Shown piece by piece: positions 26,575-35,705 of a DNA stretch of 64,000 nucleotides. The position numbers were made by a program, and so were the translations under genes. Source of the stretch: Actinomycetota bacterium (GTDB lineage Bacteria; Actinomycetota; Actinomycetes; JACCUZ01). The stretch spans positions 1 through 64,000 of the forward strand of contig JAVEDI010000055.1 in NCBI GenBank assembly GCA_030841035.1, written 5' to 3'. The notes under the pieces are model-generated. The model was given only the letters and a program-made list of their open reading frames with translations. It had not been told where the DNA came from and ran no database searches. How positions within the stretch are numbered: the stretch's first letter is position 1; every line of letters starts with the position of its first letter.

Positions 26575-27317
26575 GAGAGCAGCCCCTCACCGTCGTCGGA
26601 GGGACCGTGGGCGTGCACGTGGTGGGCGTCCGCGACGGGGGCCGGCGGCGGACCGTCGTGCACCACCTGGCCGTGACGCAGCACCACCGCGCGCTGCACC
26701 AGTGGCCGCAGCGGGCCCAGCTCGTGCGCGACGAGCAGCACCGTGGTCCCGTGCCCGGCGAGTGTCTCGAGCGCATCGGCGAAGGCCTGCTGGCTCGGTA
26801 CGTCGACACCGGCGGTGGGCTCGTCGAGGATCAGCACCTCCGGGCGACCGGCCAGCGCCCGGGCGATCAGGACCCGCTGTTGCTGCCCGCCGGAGAGCCG
26901 GCCCAGGCTGTCCCGCGCCCGGTCGGCCATGCCGACCGCCTCCAACGCCGCACGGACCGCCTCGCGGTCCGTGCGGGTCGTCCGGCGGAACGGCGCGCTG
27001 CGCGACAGCCGGCCTTCGGCGACCACCTCGGTCACGGTGGCCGGCACACCGGACGTGGCGGTCAACCGCTGCGGCACGTAGCCGAGCCTCCGCCAGTCGC
27101 GGAAGCTGCCCAGCGGCGTACCGAACACCTGCACGCGCCCCGCGCAGACCGGGACGAGGCCCACCACGGCGCGCACCAGCGTCGACTTGCCCGACCCGTT
27201 GGCACCGAGCAGGGCGACGAACTCGCCCTGCCCGACCTGCAGGTCGACACGGGAGAGCACCGGCCGTCCGGCCAGCTGCACCGAGACGCCGTGCACGTCG
27301 AGCACCGGTCCGGTCAT
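26571..27317 (-). CDS. znuC: Zinc ABC transporter ATP-binding protein
   Basis: A 248-residue ATPase. Walker A GANGSGKST, Q-loop region YVPQRL, signature RLSGGQQQRV, Walker B VLILDEPTAG and the H-loop in LLVAHELG are all seen. ATG 27317 overlaps the znuA stop as ATGA; an ATG two codons earlier is less well placed. It energises ZnuB for zinc import. Confidence 0.93.
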   Translation of the reverse strand: MTGPVLDVHGVSVQLAGRPVLSRVDLQVGQGEFVALLGANGSGKSTLVRAVVGLVPVCAGRVQVFGTPLGSFRDWRRLGYVPQRLTATSGVPATVTEVVAEGRLSRSAPFRRTTRTDREAVRAALEAVGMADRARDSLGRLSGGQQQRVLIARALAGRPEVLILDEPTAGVDVPSQQAFADALETLAGHGTTVLLVAHELGPLRPLVQRAVVLRHGQVVHDGPPPAPVADAHHVHAHGPSDDGEGLLS

Positions 27318-28303
27318 GTGCACCCGTTCGCTCGTCGGAGGGCGCGCAGGTTGGCGCGCATCAGGGAGAAGTAGTCGCTGCCGGGCGGCGCGTCGGGTGC
27401 CAGCCCTTCGAGGGGGTCGAGCACCTCGGCGCGCACGCCCAGGTCGCTCGCCAGGGTCTGGGCGACCTTGGGGCTGAGCAGGGTCTCGGAGAAGACCGTC
27501 GTCACCCCGTGGCGACGGATGGCGTCCTGCACCGCTCGCAGCCGGGCCGGCGACGGCTCGCTGTCCGGCGTGAGGCCGCTCACACCGACCATCTGCAGCC
27601 CGTAGCGCCGGGCCAGGTAGCCGAACGCCGCGTGGCTGGTCACGAACACCCGGCGCGCACAGCTCTGCAGACCGCGGCGCAGGGTGGTGTCGAGCCGGTC
27701 CAGCCGGTGGTTGAGGCGCAGCGCGTTGTCGCGGTACGTCGCGGCGTGACCGGGGTCGGCCTTCCCCAGCGCAGCAGCCACCGCCGAGCTGAGCCGGGCG
27801 AGCCGGCTCGGGTCCTGCCAGAAGTGCGGGTCGCCGTGGGTGGTCGGCACGTCCTCGGCCGGCGCCTCGCCGTCGTGGGCCGCGACCGGGTCCAGCCCGG
27901 CGCTGGGGTCGGAGCCCACGAGGTGAACGACGCGACCGGCCTCGACGACCGGACCGGTGCGGTTCTGGTCCACGGCCTCGTCGACCGCCGGCTGGAAGCC
28001 CTTCTCGTAGACGACCAGGTCGGCATCCTCGATCTGTCCCACCTGCCGCGGAGCAAGCTCGAGGTCGTGCGGCTCCGCGCCGGGCCTGGTGAGGCTCGTC
28101 ACGGCGATCCGCTCGCCCCCGACCTGCTCGGCCACGAACTGCAGGGGGTAGAACGCTGCGGCGACCTGGATCCGCCCGTCGGCGGCGGCCGCGTCTGCGC
28201 CGGCGCCGCAGCCGGTCAGGGTCATCAGGGCCGCGCCGAGCGCCCCGGTGAGCGCGAGTGCCCCGCGTCGGCGCCGTCCCATGCTCCAGAGGCTAATGCT
28301 CAT
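27314..28303 (-). CDS. znuA: Zinc ABC transporter substrate-binding lipoprotein
   Basis: A 329-residue cluster A-I metal-binding protein. A signal peptide ends in the lipobox LTGC, so it is a membrane-anchored lipoprotein. Metal ligands fit GAEPHDLEL, GDPHFWQDP, VTSHAAFGY and the acidic FSETLLSPK. The His-rich loop before GDPHFW is short (TTHGDPH). It starts at ATG 28303, or 21 bases later at 28282 (MGRRRRG); the Zur box overlaps the first site, which allows a very short leader. First gene of znuA-znuC-znuB-zur. Confidence 0.92.
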   Translation of the reverse strand: MSISLWSMGRRRRGALALTGALGAALMTLTGCGAGADAAAADGRIQVAAAFYPLQFVAEQVGGERIAVTSLTRPGAEPHDLELAPRQVGQIEDADLVVYEKGFQPAVDEAVDQNRTGPVVEAGRVVHLVGSDPSAGLDPVAAHDGEAPAEDVPTTHGDPHFWQDPSRLARLSSAVAAALGKADPGHAATYRDNALRLNHRLDRLDTTLRRGLQSCARRVFVTSHAAFGYLARRYGLQMVGVSGLTPDSEPSPARLRAVQDAIRRHGVTTVFSETLLSPKVAQTLASDLGVRAEVLDPLEGLAPDAPPGSDYFSLMRANLRALRRANGCT

Positions 28304-28317
28304 GGGAACGGTTTTCA
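28303..28317 (-). promoter_or_regulatory. Candidate Zur box at the znuA start
   Basis: On the minus strand TGAAAACCGTTCCCA fits the actinobacterial Zur dyad (TGAAAATNATTTTCA) perfectly in the left half and at 4 of 6 positions in the right. It overlaps the first znuA ATG; a -10-like CATATT lies just upstream, so Zur bound here would cover the transcription start. Confidence 0.62.
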
Positions 28318-28368
28318 ACTTCAACAATATGGCCGCCCCCCGGCAGACCAGCGGGCCGCACGACCGCC

Positions 28369-28390
28369 GGCCCGGATAATCATCCGGGCC
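28369..28390. promoter_or_regulatory. Perfect 9-bp inverted repeat before the YibE/F gene
   Basis: GGCCCGGAT and ATCCGGGCC with a 4-nt spacer, 28 bases before the GTG of the next gene. Could be an operator or an RNA hairpin in its leader; no family-specific consensus was recognised. Confidence 0.5.
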
Positions 28391-28417
28391 TGCACCGACG
28401 ACCGAGGGTGGCCAGCA

Positions 28418-29683
28418 GTGACCCACGCGCACGGGGCGCCGACCCGCCGCTCCCGCCGCCGCAGCCCCGACGAGGACCGCACGAGACGGCGGGTGATCGT
28501 GCTGCTCGCGGCCTGTCTGGTCCCTGTCGTGGCCTCGCTCGTCGCCGGCGCAGTCGCTCTGTGGCCGCACAGCGTCGACGGCAACGTCGACCTGCCGCCC
28601 GGGCTCGGCGACACGCGGGGCACGCGCTACGTCGCGGCCCGGGTGCTGGGCGTCCAGCCGTTCGACTGCCAGGGGACCGGGGCCGGTCCCGGCACCAGCG
28701 TGCAGTGCGGACACGTCACCGCCCGGGTCACCTCGGGCGCCGACAAGGGTCGCACGGTGCGCGTCGACGTGGAGCCCACCGTGCTCCGGTCGGGGATCGA
28801 GCGCGGCGACCGGCTGCGGCTGGCCCGCTTCCCGGCGGCGGGTGCGCAGCCGGCGGCGTACGTCTTCAACGACTTCCAGCGGGCCCGGCCGATGGTGGCG
28901 CTGGCCGTCACGTTCGCGGTGCTGGTGATCGCCGTCGCCCGGCTGCGGGGCGTGGCGGCGCTCGTCGGGCTGGTGCTCAGCTTCCTGGTGCTGCTCAGGT
29001 TCATGATCCCGGCGCTGCTGTCCGGGGAGAGCCCCCTCGCGGTCGGGCTGGTGGGGTGCGCGTCGATCATGTTCGTGCTCCTGTACCTCGCACACGGCGT
29101 GAGCATCCGCACCACCACCGCCCTGTTCGGCACGCTCTTCGGGCTGGCGGCGTCGGCCGCGCTGGGCACCTGGGCCGTCCAGGCCGCCCACCTCACCGGC
29201 GCCGGGAGCGAGGACGACCTCGTGGTCGCGGCGGTCGCCGGTCAGGTGCGGCTCTCGGGACTGCTGTTGTGCGGCATCATCGTGGCGAGCCTCGGCATCC
29301 TCAACGACGTCACCGTGACCCAGGCCTCGGCCGTCTGGGAGCTGCACGCCCTGCGTCCCGACTCGTCGGCCCGGCGGCTGTTCGCGGGCGCCATGCGCAT
29401 CGGGCGGGACCACATCGCCTCGACCGTCTACACGATCGTGTTCGCCTACGCGGGCTCGGCGCTGCCCGTGCTGCTGCTCATCGACCTGTCACAGCGTCCG
29501 CTCGGCACCGTCGTCACCAACGAGGCGCTGGGCGAGGAGGCCATCCGCACCCTCGTGGGGTCGATCGGCCTGGTCCTCTCGGTGCCCCTGACGACGGCCG
29601 TCGCGGTGGCCCTGGTCCGCTTCTCGCGCGACCGCGGCCCCTCCCTCGCCGCCGCGTCCGCGGCCGTCGACCCCGTGAGGTAG
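28418..29683 (+). CDS. YibE/F family membrane protein
   Basis: A 421-residue integral membrane protein of the YibE/F family (function unknown). One N-terminal helix (VIVLLAACLVPVVASLVAG) precedes an extracytoplasmic domain (about 60-150), then seven or so helices, with the family features GLVLSFLVLLRFMIPALL, GILNDVTVTQASAVWEL and GSIGLVLSVPLTTAVAV. GTG 28418 is the first sensible start. Divergent from znuA, so a shared control by zinc is possible but unproven. Confidence 0.85.
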   Translation: MTHAHGAPTRRSRRRSPDEDRTRRRVIVLLAACLVPVVASLVAGAVALWPHSVDGNVDLPPGLGDTRGTRYVAARVLGVQPFDCQGTGAGPGTSVQCGHVTARVTSGADKGRTVRVDVEPTVLRSGIERGDRLRLARFPAAGAQPAAYVFNDFQRARPMVALAVTFAVLVIAVARLRGVAALVGLVLSFLVLLRFMIPALLSGESPLAVGLVGCASIMFVLLYLAHGVSIRTTTALFGTLFGLAASAALGTWAVQAAHLTGAGSEDDLVVAAVAGQVRLSGLLLCGIIVASLGILNDVTVTQASAVWELHALRPDSSARRLFAGAMRIGRDHIASTVYTIVFAYAGSALPVLLLIDLSQRPLGTVVTNEALGEEAIRTLVGSIGLVLSVPLTTAVAVALVRFSRDRGPSLAAASAAVDPVR

Positions 29684-29744
29684 GCGAGGACACCCGACCA
29701 CGGGCGGGACGCCCGGCGGGGCGGGAGCCAGGCTCGGACAGGGA

Positions 29745-30347
29745 TCAGGCCGGCGCCACGCCCAGGCGTTGCAGCAGCATCAGGAACGCAGCGGCGAAGT
29801 CGTTGTCGACGGCGCCCTCGCGCAGCTCGTCCCAGGCCAGCTGCTCGCGCAGCGCCCGCGCCACAGGCAGGAGGCGGGCGAAGTCGCACTCGTGCTCGTT
29901 GAGGGCAGCCAGCTTGTGCTTCATCAGCTCCGTCGCGCTGATGACCGGCATCAGCACGGACAGCACCTCCAGCTCCTGCGCGCCCCGAAGCGCGGACGCC
30001 GAGAGCGGCTGCCCCTGCAGGTGGTGGATGACGTCGACCATCGCCTCGTCGAGGAAGACCTTGAACAGCCAGTCCTCCGACGACCGCTGGACCCGTAGGC
30101 CGCGGTCGGCCAACACGGCCTCGGCGCGCTCGACCTCCGACGCCGCCACGAGGAAGTCGACGTCGTGGTCGGGTTCGGGGCCTCCTCGGGCCCACGCGGC
30201 GTACCCGCCGCCCAGCGCGAAGGCGATGTCGGCCTCCTTCAAGCAGACAGCGATGACCTTCAAGGCCTCACGAAGGCCGCTGGTGGAGGCATCTGGTGAG
30301 CAGGCGTCGGGCACGGCTGCGGCGTACCCGGGGCCGGCGCACCTCAT
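29745..30347 (-). CDS. Nucleotidyltransferase-fold protein (MNT/AbiEii-like)
   Basis: A protein of about 200 residues with the polymerase-beta-like nucleotidyltransferase core: ALGGGYAAWARGG...HDVDFLV supplies the Gly-rich loop and the two catalytic acids, and MVDVIHHLQG a third-acid region. Members of this group act as toxin/antitoxin-like or antibiotic nucleotidyltransferases; no HEPN partner gene is adjacent, so its role is open. Start uncertain: ATG 30347 or GTG 30314. Divergent from the next gene. Confidence 0.7.
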   Translation of the reverse strand: MRCAGPGYAAAVPDACSPDASTSGLREALKVIAVCLKEADIAFALGGGYAAWARGGPEPDHDVDFLVAASEVERAEAVLADRGLRVQRSSEDWLFKVFLDEAMVDVIHHLQGQPLSASALRGAQELEVLSVLMPVISATELMKHKLAALNEHECDFARLLPVARALREQLAWDELREGAVDNDFAAAFLMLLQRLGVAPA

Positions 30348-30402
30348 GCCGGCCGGGCGACGGACGGTAGACCGGCACCCGCGTGGGGAACGGTGTGCGG
30401 TG

Positions 30403-31158
30403 ATGCGCGTCGCGACGTTCAACATCCTGCACGGCCGGTCGCTGACGGATGGCCTGGTCGACGCCGAACGGCTGGCGCATGCGGTGCGGACCCTCGACGC
30501 CGACGTGCTGGGCCTGCAAGAGGTCGACCGTGACCAGGAGCGCTCCGGCGGGGCCGACCTGACGAGGGTGGCCGCCGAGTCGATGGGCGCGCGGGACTAC
30601 CGGTTCGTCGCAGCGTTGGCCGGCACCCCGGGGGCGACCTGGACGGCGGCAACCGGCGACGAGCAGCCGGACTCGGCGGCGTACGGTGTCGCGCTGCTGT
30701 CCCGCTACCCGGTGCGGGCGTGGGAGGTGATCCGCCTCCCCGCGCTCCCCGGCCGCGTCCCGATGCTGTTCCCGAGGCGATGGACCCCGGCGCTGGTCTC
30801 CGACGAGCCACGCGTGGCGGTCTCGGCGGTCGTGGAGGGCCCGGAGGGACCGGTGTCGGTGGCCACCACACACCTCTCGTTCGTGCACGGCTGGAACGTC
30901 CTGCAGCTGCGCCGCGTGGTGCGCGCGCTGGGCGCCTGCCCACGGCCCTGGGTGCTGATGGGTGACCTCAACATGGGGCCGGCGACCGCCCGGCGTGCCA
31001 GCGGCATGCGTACGGCGGCCGCCGCGCTGACCTTCCCGACGCTCGACCCGGCCCGCCAGCTCGACCACGTCCTCGTCGACGGGCTGCCCGGTCCCTTCAC
31101 CGGTGCCGCTCCCGACCTGGGCCTGTCCGACCATCGGGCCCTGGTCGTCGACCTCTGA
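30403..31158 (+). CDS. Endonuclease/exonuclease/phosphatase (EEP) family hydrolase
   Basis: A 251-residue EEP-fold metallohydrolase. MRVATFNILHGR, LGLQEVDR, TTHLSFVHGWN, LMGDLNMGP and LSDHRALVVDL carry the Asn, Glu, His, Asp and final Asp-His metal/catalytic residues. No signal peptide, so intracellular. The family cleaves phosphodiesters in DNA, RNA, lipids or inositol phosphates; the substrate cannot be told here. ATG 30403 is chosen because the conserved strand begins at once. Confidence 0.85.
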   Translation: MRVATFNILHGRSLTDGLVDAERLAHAVRTLDADVLGLQEVDRDQERSGGADLTRVAAESMGARDYRFVAALAGTPGATWTAATGDEQPDSAAYGVALLSRYPVRAWEVIRLPALPGRVPMLFPRRWTPALVSDEPRVAVSAVVEGPEGPVSVATTHLSFVHGWNVLQLRRVVRALGACPRPWVLMGDLNMGPATARRASGMRTAAAALTFPTLDPARQLDHVLVDGLPGPFTGAAPDLGLSDHRALVVDL

Positions 31159-31179
31159 GCGCGCCAGGGGTTGCGAAGG

Positions 31180-31217
31180 TTACTGATGAGTAGCATCATC
31201 TTGTTACTGGCGGGTAA
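31180..31217. promoter_or_regulatory. Pair of TTACT-N4-RGTAR dyads upstream of the acyl-CoA dehydrogenase
   Basis: TTACTGATGAGTAG (31180-31193) and TTACTGGCGGGTAA (31204-31217) are two imperfect copies of TTACT-N4-AGTAA, 24 bp apart, within 100 bases of the gene start. Dyads of this form are typical operators of TetR-type fatty-acid regulators in Actinobacteria. An additional perfect GATGA/TCATC repeat overlaps the first. Confidence 0.6.
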
Positions 31218-31279
31218 TGAGCCAGGAGCGGCCGCACACCGGCCGCCGCGATCGCCGTACGGGAAGGACGACGCCTGCG

Positions 31280-33121
31280 ATGGGTCACTACAAGAGCAAC
31301 CTGCGCGACATCGAGTTCAACCTCTTCGAGGTCTTCGGTCGCGCCGACATCCTGGGCACCGGTCCCTACGCGGAGGTCGACGCCGAGACGGCGCGCGGCA
31401 TCCTCGGCGAGGTCGAGCGGCTGGCTACCCACGAGCTGGCCGAGTCGCTGCTCGAGTCCGACCGCCACCCGCCCGTCTTCGACCCGGCGACCCACACGGT
31501 GACGATGCCCGACGGGTTCAAGAAGTCCTACCAGGCCTACATGGACGCCGAGTGGTGGCGGATGGACCTGCCCGAGGGGCTGGGCGGCACCGTCGTGCCG
31601 CCGAGCCTGCGCTGGGCGGTGGCCGAGCTGGTGCTCGGCTCGAACCCCGCCGTGCACATGTACGCGTCGGGCATGAGCTTCGCGCACGTCATCTACCGCC
31701 TGGGCACCGCGGCGCAGCACAAGGTCGCCCAGCGGATGGTCGAGAACCGGTGGGGCGCAACGATGGTGCTCACCGAGCCCGACGCGGGCTCCGACGTCGG
31801 TGCCGGGCGGACCCGGGCGATCCGGCAGGACGACGGCAGCTGGCACATCGAGGGCGTGAAGCGCTTCATCACCAGCGCCGAGCACGACATGACGGAGAAC
31901 ATCGTCCATCTGGTGCTGGCCCGGCCGGAGGGTGCGGGGCCCGGCACCAAGGGGTTGTCGCTGTTCATCGTCCCCAAGCGCCACTTCGACTGGGACACCG
32001 GTGAGCTCGGGGCGCCGAACGGTGCCTACGTGACCAACGTCGAGCACAAGATGGGCCTCAAGGCGTCCACGACCTGCGAGCTCACCTTCGGCGAGAGCGA
32101 GCCGGCAGTCGGCTGGCTGGTCGGCGACGTACACGACGGCATCGCGCAGATGTTCAAGATCATCGAGTTCGCCCGGATGATGGTCGGCACCAAGGCCATC
32201 GCCACGCTCTCGAGCGGCTACCTGCACGCCCTGGACTACGCCAAGACCCGGGTCCAGGGGCCGGACCTGACCAGGATGACGGACAAGACCGCGCCGCGCG
32301 TCACCATCGCGCACCACCCCGACGTACGTCGATCGCTGATGCTGCAGAAGGCGTACGCCGAGGGCATGCGCGCGCTGGTGCTCTACACCGCCACCATCCA
32401 GGACGAGGTGGCGCTCGCGGAGGCGAGCGGTGTCGAGGACGCCGCGCACGACCTCGCCGTACGCCTCAACGACCTGATGCTGCCCATCGTGAAGGGCTTC
32501 GGCTCGGAGAAGTCCTACGAGCTGCTCGGCTCCCAGTCTCTGCAGACCTTCGGCGGCTCCGGCTACCTGCAGGACTACCCGATCGAGCAGTACATCCGGG
32601 ACGCCAAGATCGACACCCTGTACGAGGGGACCACGGCCATCCAGGGCATGGACTTCTTCTTCCGCAAGATCGTGCGCGACAAGGGACACGCCCTGACGAA
32701 GCTGATGACGGAGATCCAGGACTTCGCCAAGGGCGACGAGGGCAACGGTGCGCTGCAGACCGAGCGCGACCTGCTCGCCAAGGCCCTCGAGGACGTGCAG
32801 GGCATCGTGGGCACGATGGTCACCTCGCTGACCGCCTCGGCGCAGGACGCCGCCAACATCTACAAGGTCGGCCAGAACACCTCGCGGCTGCTGCTGGCCT
32901 GCGGCGACCTGGTCACCGGATGGCTGCTGCTGCGCCAGGCCACCGTCGCCCTGCGTGCCCTCGACGCGGGCGCGGCGGGACGCGACAGGGCCTTCTACGA
33001 GGGCAAGGTCGCCGCGGCGAGGTTCTTCGCGCGCCAGGCGCTCCCGCTGCTGTCGGCGCAGCGCACGGTGGCCGAGGGCGTGGACAACAGCCTGATGGAG
33101 CTCGCCGAGGAGGCGTTTTAG
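31280..33121 (+). CDS. Acyl-CoA dehydrogenase, FadE5/DmdC-type long form
   Basis: A 613-residue FAD enzyme that forms the 2,3-enoyl-CoA in fatty-acid oxidation. Contains an acyl-CoA dehydrogenase core: [15 protein letters not shown], the substrate/FAD loops, MQTFGG-like [21 protein letters not shown], and the catalytic Glu in [14 protein letters not shown]. It has the extra N-terminal (about 50) and C-terminal (about 130) helical segments of the FadE5 class rather than the ~385-residue short form. The ATG follows GGGAAGG. Probably controlled by the two TTACT dyads upstream. No other beta-oxidation gene is nearby. Confidence 0.92.
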   Translation: MGHYKSNLRDIEFNLFEVFGRADILGTGPYAEVDAETARGILGEVERLATHELAESLLESDRHPPVFDPATHTVTMPDGFKKSYQAYMDAEWWRMDLPEGLGGTVVPPSLRWAVAELVLGSNPAVHMYASGMSFAHVIYRLGTAAQHKVAQRMVENRWGATMVLTEPDAGSDVGAGRTRAIRQDDGSWHIEGVKRFITSAEHDMTENIVHLVLARPEGAGPGTKGLSLFIVPKRHFDWDTGELGAPNGAYVTNVEHKMGLKASTTCELTFGESEPAVGWLVGDVHDGIAQMFKIIEFARMMVGTKAIATLSSGYLHALDYAKTRVQGPDLTRMTDKTAPRVTIAHHPDVRRSLMLQKAYAEGMRALVLYTATIQDEVALAEASGVEDAAHDLAVRLNDLMLPIVKGFGSEKSYELLGSQSLQTFGGSGYLQDYPIEQYIRDAKIDTLYEGTTAIQGMDFFFRKIVRDKGHALTKLMTEIQDFAKGDEGNGALQTERDLLAKALEDVQGIVGTMVTSLTASAQDAANIYKVGQNTSRLLLACGDLVTGWLLLRQATVALRALDAGAAGRDRAFYEGKVAAARFFARQALPLLSAQRTVAEGVDNSLMELAEEAF

Positions 33122-33263
33122 CCGGTTTCGTCCCCCCCGGGTCCGCCGATCGGGGGTCGGTGGGCATGGGGGCCGGCCGAGCGGGGTAGACCCCCGGACG
33201 GCGGGCACTGCCGCGCCGGAACCGGGGTCGACCGACCCCCATCCGCTCTCACCGGAGGTACTC

Positions 33264-33485
33264 ATGGGCATCGGGGTCAGCATCTTCCTGATCGCCGTCG
33301 GCGCGATCCTTGCCTTTGCCGTCAACGCCAGCATCTCGGGGCTCGACATCGCCGTGGTCGGCTACATCCTGATGATCGTCGGCGTGCTCGGGCTCATCAT
33401 GACCGCATTCATCTGGGGCCCGCGCCGCACTGCCGCCCGCGGCGACGTCGTCGAGGAGCGCCGCGTCTACGACGACCGCATCTGA
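33264..33485 (+). CDS. Small two-helix membrane protein, DUF6458-like
   Basis: A 73-residue protein with two membrane helices (SIFLIAVGAILAFAV and VGYILMIVGVLGLIMTAF) and a charged C-terminus (RRVYDDRI). It resembles the small actinobacterial DUF6458 family, of unknown function. Preceded by GGAGG. Stand-alone. Confidence 0.8.
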   Translation: MGIGVSIFLIAVGAILAFAVNASISGLDIAVVGYILMIVGVLGLIMTAFIWGPRRTAARGDVVEERRVYDDRI

Positions 33486-33558
33486 CCCGCCGGCCGCGGC
33501 GGGCTCCTCTGCGGGGGTCGAGCATGGGAGGTAGCCCAGCCGCGGGGGATCACGACGG

Positions 33559-35361
33559 TCAGCCGGCGAGGAACAGCTCCAGCCGGCTCGGCGCTCCCTC
33601 GACCAGCCGGATCGGGACCCCCCAGTCCTGCTGGTGCACGTGGCAGGCCGGGAACGCCACGCCCTCGTCGTCACAGGAGGCGGCCATCGCCGCCACGTGC
33701 AGCACGCCGTCGCCGACGTGCGCGTCGAGCACAAGAGCACGGCGCAGGTCGGCGCCGGTCCCCTCGCCGGAGCGCAGCAGCTGCGGTGGGGTCGCGGTCA
33801 CGACCAGCCGGGTCGCGGGGCCGTAGCGCTCGTCCAGCCGCTGGCCCGGCGGAGCGCGGAAGACCACCTCCAGGTCGATCTCGCCGGGGGCCAGCTCCGT
33901 CACCGGCCGCCGGGTCCGGTGGGCGACCCCGTCGACGACGAGCGCCTCCTCGGGCAAGCGCAGCCGGGTCAGCCGGTGCGCCGCCGACTCGACGACCAGC
34001 AGCCCGTCCTCGACGACCAGCGCGTCGCTGGGTTCCGCCAGCCCCGTGAGGAGCGTCGTGAGGGTCCCGGCCGCGGGGTCGTAGCGGCGGATCGCGCCGT
34101 TGTAGGTGTCGGCGACCGCGACCGACCCGTCGGGCAGGACCGTGACACCCAGCGGATGCTGCAGCAGTGCCGTCCCGGCCGGCCCGTCGACGTGCCCGAA
34201 CTCGAAGAGCCCGGTCCCCACCACGGTGGTGACGTCCCCGCCGCGCAGCCGCCGCAGCGACGACGTCTCGGAGTCGACCAGCCACGTCGTCCCGTCCGGC
34301 GCCGCCGCGAGACCGCTGGTCTGCGCGAACCACGCGTCCCCCCGGGCCCCGTCCAGCAGACCCTCGTTGGTCGTCCCGGCATGTACGTCGACCGTGGCGT
34401 GCCTGGGCTCGAACGTCCAGAGCTGGTGGATGCCCGCCATCGCGACGAGCACCCGATCGTCGACCCATGCGAGGTCCCACGGCGAGGACAGGTCCTCGGT
34501 ACCCGAGCCCTGCATCCACTGCCGGCCGCTCCCGGCGACCGTCCTCACCCGGCCGTCCTGCAGCCGCAGGCCGCGCAGCGCGTGGTTGACCGTGTCGGCC
34601 ACGACGACGTCGTAGCCCACCGCCGCGCGTACGTCCTCGGGCAGCAGGAGGAGACCCTGCGGCTCGTTGAAGCGGGCCGTCCCGGGGTCGCCGTCGACCA
34701 GCCCCCGCGCGCCGGACCCGATGCGGCGTACGACGGTCCCGGCGTCGGGCGCCAGCTCGACCAGCGAGTGGTGGCCCGAGTCGCTCACCAGCAGCGTGCC
34801 ACCGGGCAACGCGAGCACCTTGCCGGGGAAGCGCAGCTCGGTCGCCGCCGCCGGCCGCGGCACGTACGGGCCGTCACCGCGGTGCAGCGTGCCCTTGGCC
34901 TCGTGCGTCGTGACCAGGTCGGCCACCAGCCGGTGCAGCGCGTGCGCATGGCCCTCGCCGGACAGCTGCGCGACGACGTACCCCTCCGGGTCCACCACGG
35001 TGAGCGTGGGCCACGCCCGCACGGCGTACTGCTTCCAGGTCGTCAGCTGCGGGTCGTCGAGCACCGGGTGGTGCACCCCGTAACGCTCGACGGCGGCGGC
35101 CAGCGCGTCAGGGTCGGCCTCGTGCAGGAACTTCGGCGAGTGCACCCCGAGCATGACCAGTACGTCGGCGTACGCGCGCTCGAGGGGGCGCAGCTCGTCC
35201 AGGACGTGCAGACAGTTGACGCAGCAGAACGTCCAGAAGTCCAGCAGCACGATCTTGCCGCGCAGCCCGGCCAGGGCGAGGTCGCGGCCTCCGGTGTTCA
35301 GCCAGGCCCGGCCGGTCAGCTCGGGGGCCCGCACCCGCACGGTGTCCACGTTCAGATCCAA
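33559..35361 (-). CDS. Thioredoxin-like / NHL-repeat protein (NHLRC2-type)
   Basis: A 600-residue cytosolic protein. N-terminal thioredoxin-like domain (about 25-150) with the redox motif FWTFCCVNCLH, the CCxxC form typical of NHLRC2; then a six-bladed NHL beta-propeller (about 175-470; repeats such as FNEPQGLLLL, SSPWDLAWVD, LQHPLGVTVLPDG and VADTYNGAIRRY); then a C-terminal beta domain. The bacterial role is not established. The gene downstream on its strand, if any, is not coupled. Confidence 0.9.
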   Translation of the reverse strand: MDLNVDTVRVRAPELTGRAWLNTGGRDLALAGLRGKIVLLDFWTFCCVNCLHVLDELRPLERAYADVLVMLGVHSPKFLHEADPDALAAAVERYGVHHPVLDDPQLTTWKQYAVRAWPTLTVVDPEGYVVAQLSGEGHAHALHRLVADLVTTHEAKGTLHRGDGPYVPRPAAATELRFPGKVLALPGGTLLVSDSGHHSLVELAPDAGTVVRRIGSGARGLVDGDPGTARFNEPQGLLLLPEDVRAAVGYDVVVADTVNHALRGLRLQDGRVRTVAGSGRQWMQGSGTEDLSSPWDLAWVDDRVLVAMAGIHQLWTFEPRHATVDVHAGTTNEGLLDGARGDAWFAQTSGLAAAPDGTTWLVDSETSSLRRLRGGDVTTVVGTGLFEFGHVDGPAGTALLQHPLGVTVLPDGSVAVADTYNGAIRRYDPAAGTLTTLLTGLAEPSDALVVEDGLLVVESAAHRLTRLRLPEEALVVDGVAHRTRRPVTELAPGEIDLEVVFRAPPGQRLDERYGPATRLVVTATPPQLLRSGEGTGADLRRALVLDAHVGDGVLHVAAMAASCDDEGVAFPACHVHQQDWGVPIRLVEGAPSRLELFLAG

Positions 35362-35399
35362 CGGGATGCGCCGGGCCCGGGCAGCGCCGGGGTCAGCAG

Positions 35400-35627
35400 T
35401 TAGAGCTTGGTGAGCTTGGAGAACGGGCTCGGGACGCGCAGCTTCTGCGGGCCGAACTGCACCAGCACGGCCACGTTGTCGTCCTCGACGGCAACGACCC
35501 GGCCCAGACCACAGGTGTCGTGGGTCACGCGGTCGTCGACGGCGAAGAGCTCCGGCTCCGGGATCACCTTGTCGTGGAAAGGGCTGCCAGGCGGACGTCG
35601 CCGGGGCGCGGCGTGGGTGGGTTTCAC
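35400..35627 (-). CDS. Small CarD-N-like / KOW-like conserved protein
   Basis: A 75-residue protein. The C-terminal 48 residues (VDDRVTHDTCGLGRVVAVEDDNV) form a Tudor-like beta pattern resembling the RNA-polymerase-binding N-terminal domain of CarD, but without the DNA-binding C-terminal domain. The N-terminal 25 residues are Pro/Arg-rich and disordered. Function unknown; resemblance to CarD is my judgement only. Start at ATG 35627. Confidence 0.65.
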   Translation of the reverse strand: MKPTHAAPRRRPPGSPFHDKVIPEPELFAVDDRVTHDTCGLGRVVAVEDDNVAVLVQFGPQKLRVPSPFSKLTKL

Positions 35628-35705
35628 GGTTTCAGTATGCGCCCTCGGGCCAGCCGCCGTCCTCGCTCTGGTGATCTCGCCACGCCCTCGGGCGACGCGG
35701 CGCCC

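Noticed and set aside
29745-30347. A HEPN-MNT toxin-antitoxin pair
   Set aside because: The nucleotidyltransferase has no HEPN gene on either side; neighbours are an EEP hydrolase and a YibE/F protein.
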